Shown here piece by piece: positions 33,030-43,004 of a stretch of DNA of 64,000 nt (position 1 is its first letter; the number at the start of each line of letters is the position of its first letter). Origin of the DNA: Fulvivirga imtechensis AK7 (GTDB lineage: Bacteria > Bacteroidota > Bacteroidia > Cytophagales > Cyclobacteriaceae); the NCBI RefSeq assembly GCF_000331535.1, contig NZ_AMZN01000084.1:18617-82616 (forward strand), in the 5' to 3' direction. The notes under the pieces were generated by a model, which was not told where the DNA came from, did no database searches, and was given only the letters and a program-made list of their open reading frames with translations. A program made the translations under genes and the position numbers.

Positions 33030-33101
33030 GGTAGAATGAGGGCTGACTGTGTTAGTTTGTTGCTGCGTAAATGAATTCAAGACAATGTAACCTGTGATGT
33101 G

Positions 33102-33791
33102 CTAGCATTTCGCATCAAAATTCACCAGCCCCAGGTCAATGGCGTGAACAACAAATTCGGTAGGGGATTTAATAGTAAGCTTTTTAATAATGTTTTTTCG
33201 ATGTGTGCTGACGGTATGAGGGCTCAGATAAAGTTGATCAGCTACTTCCAGTGTAGAATACCCTATCGCTATCAGCTTTAAAACTTCCAACTCTCGCTCA
33301 GTTAACACAGAGTTTTTTATAGCCTGTTCTGGTGTGCGCAATTGCAGAAGTATATTGAGAATTTTGTTACAGAAAAATTTCTCACCCCTTTGCATAGCAT
33401 GATAAGCCATGGTAATTTCTTGTAGGCCGCAATTCTTCGTAATGAATACCGAAACACCTTGATTAAGCACCTGTAGAATCGATTTGTGATCATTATCATC
33501 GGATACAACTGCAATTTTTAACTCAGGATTACGGGCGCTCAATAAACTAAATTGCTCAATGTCAAATCCGGGGAGTTGCCGGTAATCGATAAATAGTATT
33601 CCATATTGATCTGTGCCCATGCTGGAAAATAATTCTGAAGCGGAGGTAACATTTTTGGAGGAAGCACTGCAGATATCGGCTAATATAGAGGTCAAGCCTG
33701 TGGCCGTCAGCGCCTGTTGGTCAGCTATTAGTATATCCCGTTGAGCCACCTTGAAAGTCGAAATTTTTAGAAATTGGTTGAATGCCTTCAA
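33102..33791 (-). CDS. Orphan LuxR-type response regulator
   Basis: 229 residues. The receiver domain (about 15-135) keeps the acceptor-type Asp in FIDYRQLPGF and the Lys in FITKNCG, though the acidic pocket is reduced (ILIADQQ). The C-terminal LuxR helix-turn-helix (about 160-222) reads LTERELEVLKLIAIGYSTLEVADQLYLSPHTVSTHRKNI, a NarL/FixJ-type DNA-binding domain. No sensor kinase is adjacent. It lies directly upstream of the heme operon on the same strand and shares a 23-bp palindrome with it, suggesting common control by iron and perhaps a role in heme gene regulation. Confidence 0.88.
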   Translation of the reverse strand: MKAFNQFLKISTFKVAQRDILIADQQALTATGLTSILADICSASSKNVTSASELFSSMGTDQYGILFIDYRQLPGFDIEQFSLLSARNPELKIAVVSDDNDHKSILQVLNQGVSVFITKNCGLQEITMAYHAMQRGEKFFCNKILNILLQLRTPEQAIKNSVLTERELEVLKLIAIGYSTLEVADQLYLSPHTVSTHRKNIIKKLTIKSPTEFVVHAIDLGLVNFDAKC

Positions 33792-33821
33792 AATTGAGGA
33801 AAAATCGAACGAATAACAATA

Positions 33822-33844
33822 TTATTTAGATTTATTCTAAATAA
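33822..33844 (-). promoter_or_regulatory. Iron-box-like palindromic operator, LuxR-type gene
   Basis: 23-bp near-perfect palindrome (half-sites TTATTTAGA and TCTAAATAA; 20 of 23 positions symmetric), 30 nt upstream of the LuxR-type ATG. It matches the site at 32734-32756. Confidence 0.65.
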
Positions 33845-34202
33845 AAATTAACCAGAAACGGCCATGGAGTATGTGTTATTGGATTTAGGGGAATATAGTT
33901 TCAGGTGAGCACAAGCTTCTTGCTCCGTTTTTTAGATATGTCATTAGAATTGTTTAAAGATTTGCCGATAGGAAACACCGTTATCAATAACGATGCGGTT
34001 CCAATGTTTCAGGGATATGAGTGATGGAGGCTTAACAGTAAGTAATTTCACACACCTTTGGGGATAGGCAATGACCCGCTATGATATTTTCTCTGACTGT
34101 AACCATCGTTCCCGCTCCCTTATATATGATATTAGGCCAGCCGTTTGAAACGGACAGTCCCGGCCATGTTTACGGAAGATCAACAGGGTCGGTACAGAAA
34201 CA
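33845..34202. other. Intergenic region without recognised genes
   Basis: Between the iron-box-like site and the end of the small lipoprotein gene. It contains no open frame with family character, no strong hairpin with a T run and no known RNA. The only structured part is an imperfect CCGTTTGAAACGG near 34141-34153. Confidence 0.4.
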
Positions 34203-34676
34203 TTAATTCAAATTATCCTGTGCATTTTTCATGGCATTGAGCATCTGTTCCTTCACTTTTTCAATCTCATTTTTCTGAGCTTTATAGTATCCCATCACTT
34301 TTTCATGATCATTCATATTCTCCTGTGGCTCAAAATCTCTCATCCATTGCATCATGGCCTCATCAGCTTCCTCAAGTTGTTTGATAGCATTTTCGAGCGT
34401 TTTAAGCTCCTCCTGATTTTGGTTCTCCTGCTCTCTGGCGAGATCTAACTTAGTCTGAAGCCGGCCCTTAAGCCTCATCATATCATCCATTTTCGGCATC
34501 ACCTCATCGTGAACGGCCATTACCTCGTCATAAAGCGCCTTTTCAGCCCTTGCTTCGGCTGGCATTTCTTTATTTTCAATCTTTAGGTCGTCATTATCAG
34601 ACTCACTTTTTTGACCGCATGAAAATAAAATGGTTGCAGTCATAATATGGAGAATAGAAAGCTGGATGTATTTCAT
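34203..34676 (-). CDS. Small helical lipoprotein (157 aa)
   Basis: Signal peptide with lipobox ILFSC (Cys about 20). The mature part is acidic and Met/Glu/Lys-rich, predicted to form a long antiparallel helical hairpin (LYDEVMAVHDEVMPKMDDMM; ARAEKALYDEV). Similar small Bacteroidota lipoproteins are labelled viral A-type inclusion protein repeats, a name based on coiled-coil similarity only. Function unknown; possibly a periplasmic metal- or wall-associated protein, given its Met- and Asp-rich helices. Monocistronic; divergent from the alpha-2-macroglobulin gene. Confidence 0.75.
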   Translation of the reverse strand: MKYIQLSILHIMTATILFSCGQKSESDNDDLKIENKEMPAEARAEKALYDEVMAVHDEVMPKMDDMMRLKGRLQTKLDLAREQENQNQEELKTLENAIKQLEEADEAMMQWMRDFEPQENMNDHEKVMGYYKAQKNEIEKVKEQMLNAMKNAQDNLN

Positions 34677-34810
34677 TGGTATCTGGTTTTAAGCAAAACT
34701 ATCAATAACAGCAATTGCATACAAATCCTGAATAAAATGTGAATGCATTAAGTGTATTTTTAAAATATTTAGCGATATTGTTGCCCTTAAATAACTAATT
34801 CAATTTTACT

Positions 34811-37800
34811 ATGGCTGATGGAAGTAACTCCGGCAAACTCAAGAAAATCATCATTGGAGCTGTTGCAGGAATCGTATTGATACTGGCAGGTGTTCTTTAT
34901 TTTAACCAATCGGGAAAGGCAGGTACACTGGAAAAGAATGAGATAGACCCTGCATTTTCAGCTTTTATTTCTTCCTATACTGCCGGCGTTGTGCCATCAA
35001 ACTCTACTGTAAGGGTACGCCTGGCCATGGACGTAGCCGATTCGTCCATGTTTGGTAAAGAAGTAGAGAAGAAAATATTCGCTTTCGAACCCTCGGTTAA
35101 GGGTAAGGCACTTTGGGTTGACTCGCGAACAGTTGAATTTCAGCCTGCAGAAAAACTTAAGTCAGGACAGATATATTCCGTAAAATTCCAATTGGCCAAG
35201 CTGCAAAAAGTACCTGAAGGGCTGGATGTTTTTGATTATCAGTTTCAGGTTATTGAGCAAAATTTTGAGTTATCAATTGAAAATATTGAAACAGTTGATA
35301 AATCTTCATTAAAAGAACAACGAATAGTTGGAGTGCTACACACCGCGGATGCTGCTGATGACACTGAGGTAGAAAAATTGATGACAGCGGTACAAGATGG
35401 AAAATCTTTGCCGGTTGCCTGGCAGCACAGCCAAAGTGAACACCGTTTTGTTGTTGGGGGTGTTGAAAGAAAAGGAGAGAAAAGCAAGGTAATACTTACA
35501 GTAAATGGCACTGCACTGGGTGTAGATAAGAAGAAGGAAGAAGGGGTAAATATCGCTGCCCTTGGAGATTTTACTCTTATAGATGCCAAAGTAGTACAAA
35601 GTCCAAGTCAGTATCTGGTGCTCCAGTTTTCAGACCCTTTGAAACCTAAACAAAACCTGGAAGGGCTTATTTCCATAGATGGGCTTTACTCACTTGACTT
35701 TGATATCAAGGAGAATCAGGTGTTTGTTTATCCACCGGTGAGGCAAGCTGGAACTAAGACTGTTCGCGTTTCACCAGGGATCCGCAATGTTCTGGATTAT
35801 AAAATGAATGTCGGTGATACCAGATCGGTTACCTTCGCGCAAATAAAGCCTGCGGTACGTCTGGTCGGGCAGGGCAATATCCTGCCTAGCTCCAACGGGC
35901 TGGTGTTTCCATTTGAGGCAGTGAGCCTCAAGGCTATTGATGTGGAGATCATTAAGGTCTATGAAAATAACATTATACAGTTTTTACAGGGCAATGACCT
36001 TGACGGGAGTCGCGAATTAAGACGTGTGGCCAAGCCTGTGCTTCGTAAAACAGTGCCTTTAAATACTTCGGGGATAGTTGATCTTGGAAAATGGAACAGG
36101 TATACACTTGACCTGGCCGAACTGATGAAAACGGAGCCAGGAGCTATTTATCAGGTGCGTTTGAGCTTTAGAAAGCATCACTCGTCATACTACTGCGGTG
36201 AATCGGAGGCAGAAGAGAACATGGTGTCATTGCAGGACCAGCCACTGGAGAATCCTAGCGATCCTCTTGAATTTGATACGTGGGACTCTTATGAACGCTA
36301 TGAATACGATCCCAATTACGACTGGGATGAACGTGACAATCCTTGTCATGCATCGTACTACAGCCTTTATGGAAACAATAAATCGGTCAAACGAAACGTC
36401 CTTGCCTCGGACCTGGGTGTAATTGCTAAAAAAGGAAACAGTGGTGAACTGATGGTACTGGTCACTAACCTGAAGACAACCGAACCACTTACTGGTGTAA
36501 GGGTAGATGCCTACGATTTTCAGCAGCAGGTGCTGTCATCTGCTGTTACAGATGCCGATGGTTTGGTGATCATGCCATTAAAGAAGAACCCATTCATTGT
36601 AGTGGCTACCAGAAACAATGAAAAAGGGTACCTGAAGCTGGATGATGGCTCGTCCCTTTCATTAAGTAATTTTGACGTATCCGGTTCAAAGGTTGAAAAA
36701 GGTATCAAGGGGTTCATTTATGGAGAAAGGGGTGTTTGGAGACCGGGAGATACACTTCATCTCACTTTTGTGCTAGAGGATAAACTAAAAAAGATCCCTG
36801 AAGCCCACCCTGTAATATTTGAATTGTACAACCCCTCTTTTCAATTGGATAAACGAATCGTAAGGTCAGCCGGTATGAACGGCTTCTACAATTTTAGTGT
36901 AGCTACAGATATTGAAGCGCCAACAGGCAACTGGACTGCAAAAGTAAAGGTAGGAGGTGCCGAATTTACAGAACGCATTAAAATAGAAACCGTTAAACCT
37001 AATCGTCTGAAGATCAATCTGGACTTTGGAAAAGATAAACTTACCGCATTGGATAGTGATGTGAGCGGTCAACTACAGGTCAATTGGCTTCATGGCGCTC
37101 CGGCAAGAAATTTAAAAGCTGAGTTTGAAGTTATGCTGGTGCCTTCCAAAACCACTTTTGATAAGTTCCAGGCGTACACTTTTGATGATCCGGCTCGTGA
37201 GTTTTATTCCGAGAGTCAGAAAATATTTGAAGGGTATGTCAATGACAAGGGAAAGGCAACCGTATATGCTAACCTCTCCACCGAATCTACTGCACCGGGA
37301 ATGCTAAAAGCGTTTTTTAAAGGCAAGGTGTTTGAAGAAGGGGGAAATTTCAGTATAGATAATTTTTCTATGCCTTACTATCCTTACACTTCTTTTGTGG
37401 GGATGAAACTTCCTGAGTCGAAAACCTGGAGTCGACTGTTTTACGATAAACCCAACAGCATAGATATCGCTACTGCCGATGCAGAGGGGAATCCCGTTTC
37501 TCGCAAGAAACTTGATGTGGAGGTTTATAGGCTAGACTGGCGCTGGTGGTGGAACCAGAATGGTGAATCCGTGGCGAACTATATCAGCAGGTCTAGCATG
37601 GACCCGAAAGTGCGCGGTACAGCTAGCACCAGCAATGGAAAGGGAAGCTTTCAATTTAACCTGAATGAATGGGGTCGATATTACATTAGGGTTTGTGATC
37701 CTGTAAGCGGTCACTGCACCGGTGAGATACACTACACCTCGTGGGGAGGTGACAGGAACAGCATGCCTGGCGGAGCTACCATGCTTAATTTCACTTCAGA

Positions 37801-40399
37801 TAAAGAAAAGTACCAGGTAGGTGAAAAAGTAACCGTTAAAATACCGGGCAGCAGTCAGGGACGGGCTTTGGTGAGTATTGAAAGTGGTAGCAGAGTGCTG
37901 GAAACCCATTGGATACAGACACAAAGTGGAGAAACGACTTTTACCTTTGAAGCTTCGGGAGAAATGGCCCCTAATATTTATGTCTTCGTTACCCTGCTTC
38001 AAAAACACGAACAAACCGTAAATGATCTGCCAATAAGGTTATATGGAGTGATCCCAATAGCCATTGAAGATCCGAAGACGATCCTCAAGCCTGTAATAAA
38101 CATGCCGGACGTGCTGGTGCCTGGAGAAGAAGTAACCATTAAAGTCAGTGAAGAAAGCCAGAAGAAGATGACCTACACCGTTGCTGTAGTGGATGAAGGC
38201 CTGCTCGACCTGACCAGGTTCAGAACCCCTAACCCATGGCATACCTTCTATGCCCGGGAAGCGTTGGGGGTAAAGACCTGGGATCTTTATGAATATGTAA
38301 TGGGAGCCTTTGGTGGCAAGCTTGAGCGCCTGCTGGCTATAGGTGGAGACGAGGAAGGAACAAAAGAAGGTGCAACCAAAGCCAATCGTTTTGAACCGGT
38401 AGTTAAATACCTGGGGCCTTTTACCCTGGAAAAAGGAAAAACCAATACCCATAAATTCATCATGCCGCAGTACATTGGTTCTGTGCGTACCATGGTGGTG
38501 GCAGGATATGAAGGTGCCTATGGCAATGCTGAAAAAGCCACTCCGGTAAGGCAGTCGCTTATGGTGCTGGGTACACTGCCCCGGGTACTAGGGCCGGAAG
38601 AAGAGGTGAAGCTGCCAGTAACGGTATTTGCACAGGAAAAAGATGTGAAAAATGTGAAGGTACAGATAAAGGCCAATGACTTGTTTGAAATAGTAGGACC
38701 AGCATCCAAAACCATCACCTTTGACGACCTGGGTGATCAGGTGGTATACTTTGATCTGAAGGTGAAGCCTCAATTAGGCATTGGCAAGGTAGATATAGCG
38801 GCTACTTCGGCCGGAAAAAAGGCTAATCATAGTATAGAACTGGATGTCAGAAATCCTAATCCTCCCATTGTAAGGGTAATGGATGCCTTGCTGGAAGCGG
38901 GGCAATCCTGGAGTCCGGATTTCATGCCTTTGGGGATGTCTGAAACTAATAAAGCCACCCTGGAAGTATCGAATATTCCCCCTATTAACCTGGAGAAACG
39001 CTTGAGGTACCTGATCAGATATCCGCACGGATGTATTGAGCAGACCACCTCATCGGTATTTCCGCAATTATTCCTGGCAGATATCACACCGCTTACAGAT
39101 GCTCAAAAGCAGAAAATTGAGGAGAATATCAAAGCAGGTATTGAAAGATTAAGGTCATTTCAGAAGAGTGACGGAGGTTTTGCCTACTGGCCGGGAGGGG
39201 ATGACTCTGACAGTTGGGGCTCCACATATGCAGGTCACTTTCTGGCGGAAGCCGAAAAACGGGGATATAATGTGCCCGGAAATATGATGAGGCAGTGGAA
39301 AAGATACCAGAAGAGAAAGGCAGCCGAATGGCGGGACAGCAATGGTTATTACAATACGGAATTGATGCAGGCTTATCGCTTGTATACCCTGGCGCTGGCA
39401 GGTGATGCAGAAACTGGCGCTATGAACAGGTTGAGAGAAAAAGGAAATTTATCTATCTCTGCGGCATGGCGATTAGCTGCTGCCTATGTGAAAGCAGGGC
39501 AGAAGGAAGCTGCGGAAAAGTTGGTTGAAAACCTTGCCACTGCTGTTAAAGATTATCGTGAACTCGGCTATACCTATGGGTCTACCACACGTGATGAGGC
39601 CATGATACTGGAGACATTGAGCTTGTTAGGTCAGCATAAAAAGGCGGTGCCTGTGTTACAACGAATTTCGGCTGCGCTGGGAGAAAATAGCTGGATGAGC
39701 ACACAAACCACAGCCTACAGCCTAATTGCTGTAGGGCAGTTTGCAGGAGGCGACAGGACCAAAGAGTTGAAATTCAGCTATAAACTTAATAATGCGTCTG
39801 CTGTAAAAGCAAGTACAGATCTGCCAGTCGCACAGGCGAATCTCGAGATCAAACAAAGTGGACAAAATAAGGTTGAGGTAACAAACACTACTTCAGGTAT
39901 TTTATATGCACGAGTTATTCTTGAGGGTACACCCACCAGGGGGCAGGAGGAGTCTTCCGAAAGCAACCTGAAGATGAGCGTGATTTACGCTAATACTCAA
40001 GGCGAATTTATTGATCCGGCCACTCTGGAACAAGGTATGGATTTTGTTGCTGAGGTCACCATATCAAACCCGGGGGTACGTGGTACCTATGAAAATCTGG
40101 CGCTGACCCAGATATTCCCGTCAGGCTGGGAGATCCACAACGCCCGGTTGAATGACATGGAAGAGTACACAGCTAAGGACAAACCTGATTACCAGGACAT
40201 CCGTGACGACAGGGTGTATACTTACTTCAACCTTCGTCCAAATGAGCGTAAGACTTTCAGAATATTGCTCAATTCCAGCTACCAGGGGCTTTACTATATG
40301 CCGGCCATTAGCTGTGAAGCTATGTATGACAATACCATTAGTGCAGTATTGGCAGGGAAAGAGGTGAAGGTGGTGAAAGCTGGAAATGATACACAGTAG
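34811..40399 (+). CDS. Bacterial alpha-2-macroglobulin with thioester
   Basis: 1862 residues. An N-terminal membrane anchor (about 13-30, IIIGAVAGIVLILAGVLYF) replaces the lipoprotein signal of the E. coli type. Macroglobulin-like beta domains follow, including GFIYGERGVWRPGDTLHLTFV and YTVAVVDEGLLDLTRF, then the A2M complement-like region with the thioester motif PHGCIEQTTS (Cys1408, Gln1411), and an alpha-alpha toroid region (FQKSDGGFAYWPGGDDSD). Such proteins trap foreign proteases in the periplasm and often pair with PBP1C, but no pbpC is next to it here. It probably protects the envelope from proteases of prey, hosts or competitors. Confidence 0.93.
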   Translation: MADGSNSGKLKKIIIGAVAGIVLILAGVLYFNQSGKAGTLEKNEIDPAFSAFISSYTAGVVPSNSTVRVRLAMDVADSSMFGKEVEKKIFAFEPSVKGKALWVDSRTVEFQPAEKLKSGQIYSVKFQLAKLQKVPEGLDVFDYQFQVIEQNFELSIENIETVDKSSLKEQRIVGVLHTADAADDTEVEKLMTAVQDGKSLPVAWQHSQSEHRFVVGGVERKGEKSKVILTVNGTALGVDKKKEEGVNIAALGDFTLIDAKVVQSPSQYLVLQFSDPLKPKQNLEGLISIDGLYSLDFDIKENQVFVYPPVRQAGTKTVRVSPGIRNVLDYKMNVGDTRSVTFAQIKPAVRLVGQGNILPSSNGLVFPFEAVSLKAIDVEIIKVYENNIIQFLQGNDLDGSRELRRVAKPVLRKTVPLNTSGIVDLGKWNRYTLDLAELMKTEPGAIYQVRLSFRKHHSSYYCGESEAEENMVSLQDQPLENPSDPLEFDTWDSYERYEYDPNYDWDERDNPCHASYYSLYGNNKSVKRNVLASDLGVIAKKGNSGELMVLVTNLKTTEPLTGVRVDAYDFQQQVLSSAVTDADGLVIMPLKKNPFIVVATRNNEKGYLKLDDGSSLSLSNFDVSGSKVEKGIKGFIYGERGVWRPGDTLHLTFVLEDKLKKIPEAHPVIFELYNPSFQLDKRIVRSAGMNGFYNFSVATDIEAPTGNWTAKVKVGGAEFTERIKIETVKPNRLKINLDFGKDKLTALDSDVSGQLQVNWLHGAPARNLKAEFEVMLVPSKTTFDKFQAYTFDDPAREFYSESQKIFEGYVNDKGKATVYANLSTESTAPGMLKAFFKGKVFEEGGNFSIDNFSMPYYPYTSFVGMKLPESKTWSRLFYDKPNSIDIATADAEGNPVSRKKLDVEVYRLDWRWWWNQNGESVANYISRSSMDPKVRGTASTSNGKGSFQFNLNEWGRYYIRVCDPVSGHCTGEIHYTSWGGDRNSMPGGATMLNFTSDKEKYQVGEKVTVKIPGSSQGRALVSIESGSRVLETHWIQTQSGETTFTFEASGEMAPNIYVFVTLLQKHEQTVNDLPIRLYGVIPIAIEDPKTILKPVINMPDVLVPGEEVTIKVSEESQKKMTYTVAVVDEGLLDLTRFRTPNPWHTFYAREALGVKTWDLYEYVMGAFGGKLERLLAIGGDEEGTKEGATKANRFEPVVKYLGPFTLEKGKTNTHKFIMPQYIGSVRTMVVAGYEGAYGNAEKATPVRQSLMVLGTLPRVLGPEEEVKLPVTVFAQEKDVKNVKVQIKANDLFEIVGPASKTITFDDLGDQVVYFDLKVKPQLGIGKVDIAATSAGKKANHSIELDVRNPNPPIVRVMDALLEAGQSWSPDFMPLGMSETNKATLEVSNIPPINLEKRLRYLIRYPHGCIEQTTSSVFPQLFLADITPLTDAQKQKIEENIKAGIERLRSFQKSDGGFAYWPGGDDSDSWGSTYAGHFLAEAEKRGYNVPGNMMRQWKRYQKRKAAEWRDSNGYYNTELMQAYRLYTLALAGDAETGAMNRLREKGNLSISAAWRLAAAYVKAGQKEAAEKLVENLATAVKDYRELGYTYGSTTRDEAMILETLSLLGQHKKAVPVLQRISAALGENSWMSTQTTAYSLIAVGQFAGGDRTKELKFSYKLNNASAVKASTDLPVAQANLEIKQSGQNKVEVTNTTSGILYARVILEGTPTRGQEESSESNLKMSVIYANTQGEFIDPATLEQGMDFVAEVTISNPGVRGTYENLALTQIFPSGWEIHNARLNDMEEYTAKDKPDYQDIRDDRVYTYFNLRPNERKTFRILLNSSYQGLYYMPAISCEAMYDNTISAVLAGKEVKVVKAGNDTQ

Positions 40400-40505
40400 T
40401 CGGTAGATAGAGACAGAGATCGCTTATTCTGGTAATTAACCGCTTAAGTAATATTCTTGTATCGTTAAGTGCTACTTTACGTTATTAGTGGTGAATTATT
40501 TTTCC

Positions 40506-40513
40506 TATTTTTG
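40506..40513 (+). promoter_or_regulatory. Candidate -7 element before the ABC ATPase gene
   Basis: TATTTTTG matches TAnnTTTG perfectly; TTA triplets lie 18 and 21 nt upstream in the -33 position rather than TTG. It is 22 nt before the ATG. Confidence 0.5.
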
Positions 40514-40535
40514 ACAAGACTCCAGTAACAACACT

Positions 40536-41255
40536 ATGGCAAAGATCATTGAAACACATGAGATCTCGAAAATATACAAAATGGGTACTCAAACTGTTGA
40601 GGCCCTGAAGTCGATCTCCATTGAAATTAACAAGGGTGAGTACGTAGCTTTTATGGGGCCTTCAGGGTCGGGTAAGTCTACACTGATGAATATTATTGGC
40701 TGTCTTGATACGCCCACCAGTGGCACTTACATTCTCAATAATCATAATGTGAGTGATTTAACCGAAAATGAACTGGCTGAGATAAGAAATAAAGAAATAG
40801 GATTCGTTTTCCAAACATTTAACTTGCTTCCAAGAGCTACTTCCCTGGAAAACGTAGCCTTGCCTTTGATTTATGCCGGATACGGTAAATATGATCGTGA
40901 GGATATGGCCATGGAGGCGCTGAACAATGTGGGGCTGGCTGACAGAGCGGGTCATAAACCTAATGAGCTTTCAGGAGGGCAGCGGCAAAGGGTTGCTATT
41001 GCAAGGGCTCTGGTGAACAACCCAAGTATTATACTGGCTGATGAGCCGACTGGTAACCTGGATTCCAAAACATCATATGATATTATGGACCTGTTCCAAC
41101 AATTGCATGATAAAGGCAACACCATCATTATGGTGACCCACGAAGATGATATTGCACACTATGCCCATAGAATAATCAGATTGCGTGACGGATTGGTTGA
41201 AACAGATGTGGTTAATGATAGCGTTACCCGAAGCAATAAAACAGTGACAAGCTAA
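40536..41255 (+). CDS. ABC transporter ATP-binding protein (LolD/MacB type)
   Basis: 239 residues, a stand-alone nucleotide-binding domain. Walker [10 protein letters not shown] (about 43-51), Q-loop [11 protein letters not shown], signature [15 protein letters not shown], Walker [13 protein letters not shown] and switch His in MVTHEDD. The [22 protein letters not shown] region is typical of the MacB/LolD/FtsE subgroup that drives envelope export or lipoprotein release. No permease gene is adjacent, so its partner is elsewhere. The next gene (9 nt downstream) is unrelated in function but likely co-transcribed. Confidence 0.93.
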   Translation: MAKIIETHEISKIYKMGTQTVEALKSISIEINKGEYVAFMGPSGSGKSTLMNIIGCLDTPTSGTYILNNHNVSDLTENELAEIRNKEIGFVFQTFNLLPRATSLENVALPLIYAGYGKYDREDMAMEALNNVGLADRAGHKPNELSGGQRQRVAIARALVNNPSIILADEPTGNLDSKTSYDIMDLFQQLHDKGNTIIMVTHEDDIAHYAHRIIRLRDGLVETDVVNDSVTRSNKTVTS

Positions 41256-41263
41256 AATACCGA

Positions 41264-41812
41264 ATGAAGGTCTATACAAAAACGGGAGATAAAGGTACAA
41301 CAGCATTGTTTGGTGGGGCCAGAGTTTCTAAGTCTCATGATCGGATCAATGCCTATGGCACAATTGACGAACTTAATTCATACATAGGTCTTGTGCGTGA
41401 TCAGGAAGTTAATCACAAAAGAAGGACTATTCTGGTTGAAGTGCAGGACAGACTGTTTACCATAGGATCTGTGTTAGCGACCGAACCTGGTAACAAAAAA
41501 GTGAAGACTCCTCATCTGGGTGAAGATGATATAGAAGCGCTGGAAGTGGAAATTGATAAAATGGAGGAAGAGCTGCCTCCCATGAAAAATTTTATCCTGC
41601 CCGGAGGGCATCCCTCAGTTTCATTTTGTCATGTGGCACGGTGTGTTTGTCGTAGGGCAGAGCGGCTTGTTGTAGCTTTAAATGATCACGAGGCTGTAAA
41701 CCCCTTGGTGATCCAGTATCTGAACCGGTTGTCAGATTACCTGTTTGTGTTAGCCCGTAAGATGTCGAAAGAGCTCAACGCAGAAGAAACCCCCTGGAAG
41801 GCGAGAATGTAA
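41264..41812 (+). CDS. Cob(I)alamin adenosyltransferase, PduO type
   Basis: 182 residues. N-terminal signature MKVYTKTGDKGTTALFGG with the ATP-binding KTGDxG motif, then KSHDRINAYGTIDELNSYIG, and the C-terminal RxxCRRAERL helix (VARCVCRRAERLVVALN) followed by LNRLSDYLFVLAR. It makes adenosylcobalamin from cob(I)alamin and ATP, completing salvage of imported corrinoids. The start is 9 nt after the ABC gene. It may act on corrinoids brought in by a TonB receptor encoded elsewhere. No cobalamin riboswitch is seen upstream. Confidence 0.93.
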   Translation: MKVYTKTGDKGTTALFGGARVSKSHDRINAYGTIDELNSYIGLVRDQEVNHKRRTILVEVQDRLFTIGSVLATEPGNKKVKTPHLGEDDIEALEVEIDKMEEELPPMKNFILPGGHPSVSFCHVARCVCRRAERLVVALNDHEAVNPLVIQYLNRLSDYLFVLARKMSKELNAEETPWKARM

Positions 41813-41850
41813 AGTTCATTAGTATTTTTCCTTACTGGCAATATTTTTAT

Positions 41851-41858
41851 TATTTTTG
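41851..41858 (+). promoter_or_regulatory. Candidate -7 element before ilvE
   Basis: TATTTTTG matches TAnnTTTG; the -33 partner is unclear (a TTA 16-18 nt upstream). It is 42 nt before the first ATG of ilvE. Confidence 0.45.
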
Positions 41859-41899
41859 CGGAAATTCCTAACAAGTGTTAGTTACCTAAATACACTATT

Positions 41900-42964
41900 A
41901 TGATTGCCACACTAAATATGGACATTACAAAAGTAGCCCAATCAAAAATCGATAAGGTTGATTTTCAAAATATACAGTTTGGAATGACCTATTCAGATCA
42001 CCTTTTTGCCGCTGATTATGAGGACGGTGAATGGAGAAATTTTAAAATTGATCCTTATGATGATATAAAAATAAGCCCTGCCAGCCCGGCATTGCATTAT
42101 GGAATTTCCATTTTTGAAGGGTTAAAGGCATATAAGCATGAGGATGGTAATGTCTATGTTTTCAGGCCTGATAAAAACCTGGAAAGGTTCAACAAGTCGG
42201 CCGAGCGCATGTGCATGCCGCTGTTGCCGGAAAATATTTATTTTGACGGACTGAACACTTTATTGGATCTTGACAGGGAATGGGTTCCTAATGTACCTGG
42301 CACATCACTGTATATCAGGCCATTTATGTACTCTAACGATGACTATATCGGGATCAGGCCTTCCCGGAACTTCAAGTTTATGATCATTACCTGCCCGGTA
42401 GGGGCGTATTATGCGAAGCCGGTAAAGGTGAAGATCGAGGAACATTTTGTGCGCGCGGTAGAAGGAGGCAGCGGATTTTGCAAAACCGGTTGCAACTACG
42501 GCCCCGCTATTTATCCGGCTAAGCTTGCACAGGAAAAAGGTTACGATCAGTTGATCTGGACTGATGGCAAAGCACATAAATATATTGAAGAATCAGGCAC
42601 AATGAACGTAATGTTCGTTATTGGTAATAAGCTGATAACCCCGGCTTTGGGGGATACTATTCTTCCCGGGATCACAAGAGACAGCGTACTTATACTTGCC
42701 AGAGAGTGGGGATACGATGTGGAAGAAAGAAAAGTAGAAGTGGCGGAAGTAATTTCAGCGGCTAAAGATGGCACATTAAAAGAGGCATTTGGGGCTGGTA
42801 CTGCTGCTACTATTGCACATATCGAACTTATCGGATTCAATGGTGACGATCATAAACTTCCAAATGTTGAAGAACGGGAGTTTTCAAATAAAGTGCTTAA
42901 AGCTATGGACGATATCAAGCTGGGAAGGGTACAGGATAAGCATAACTGGCTGCATAAAATATAA
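41900..42964 (+). CDS. ilvE: Branched-chain amino acid aminotransferase (class IV)
   Basis: 354 residues, the long (eukaryote-like) BCAT type common in this phylum. PLP-binding Lys208 in PAKLAQEKGYDQ; other motifs are SPALHYGISIFEGLKAY, FIRP-equivalent LYIRPFMYSND, EESGTMNVMFV and the C-terminal EAFGAGTAATIAHI. It interconverts Leu, Ile and Val with their keto acids. First ATG 41900 (MIATLN) or 41918 (MDITKV) could be used. A terminator follows directly. Confidence 0.94.
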   Translation: MIATLNMDITKVAQSKIDKVDFQNIQFGMTYSDHLFAADYEDGEWRNFKIDPYDDIKISPASPALHYGISIFEGLKAYKHEDGNVYVFRPDKNLERFNKSAERMCMPLLPENIYFDGLNTLLDLDREWVPNVPGTSLYIRPFMYSNDDYIGIRPSRNFKFMIITCPVGAYYAKPVKVKIEEHFVRAVEGGSGFCKTGCNYGPAIYPAKLAQEKGYDQLIWTDGKAHKYIEESGTMNVMFVIGNKLITPALGDTILPGITRDSVLILAREWGYDVEERKVEVAEVISAAKDGTLKEAFGAGTAATIAHIELIGFNGDDHKLPNVEEREFSNKVLKAMDDIKLGRVQDKHNWLHKI

Positions 42965-42981
42965 CTTCTAATACTTCGTTA

Positions 42982-43004
42982 AAGGGGCTGCAAAGCCCTT
43001 TTTT
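42982..43004 (+). terminator. Intrinsic terminator after ilvE overlapping next gene's start
   Basis: AAGGGGCT and AGCCCTTT pair around GCAA and are followed by T6; the last T directly precedes the ATG of the next gene at 43005. Strong hairpin and U run. Confidence 0.85.

Noticed and set aside
41813..41899. Cobalamin riboswitch associated with the adenosyltransferase region
   Set aside because: No B12-box-like GCCACTG element was seen here or before the adenosyltransferase gene.
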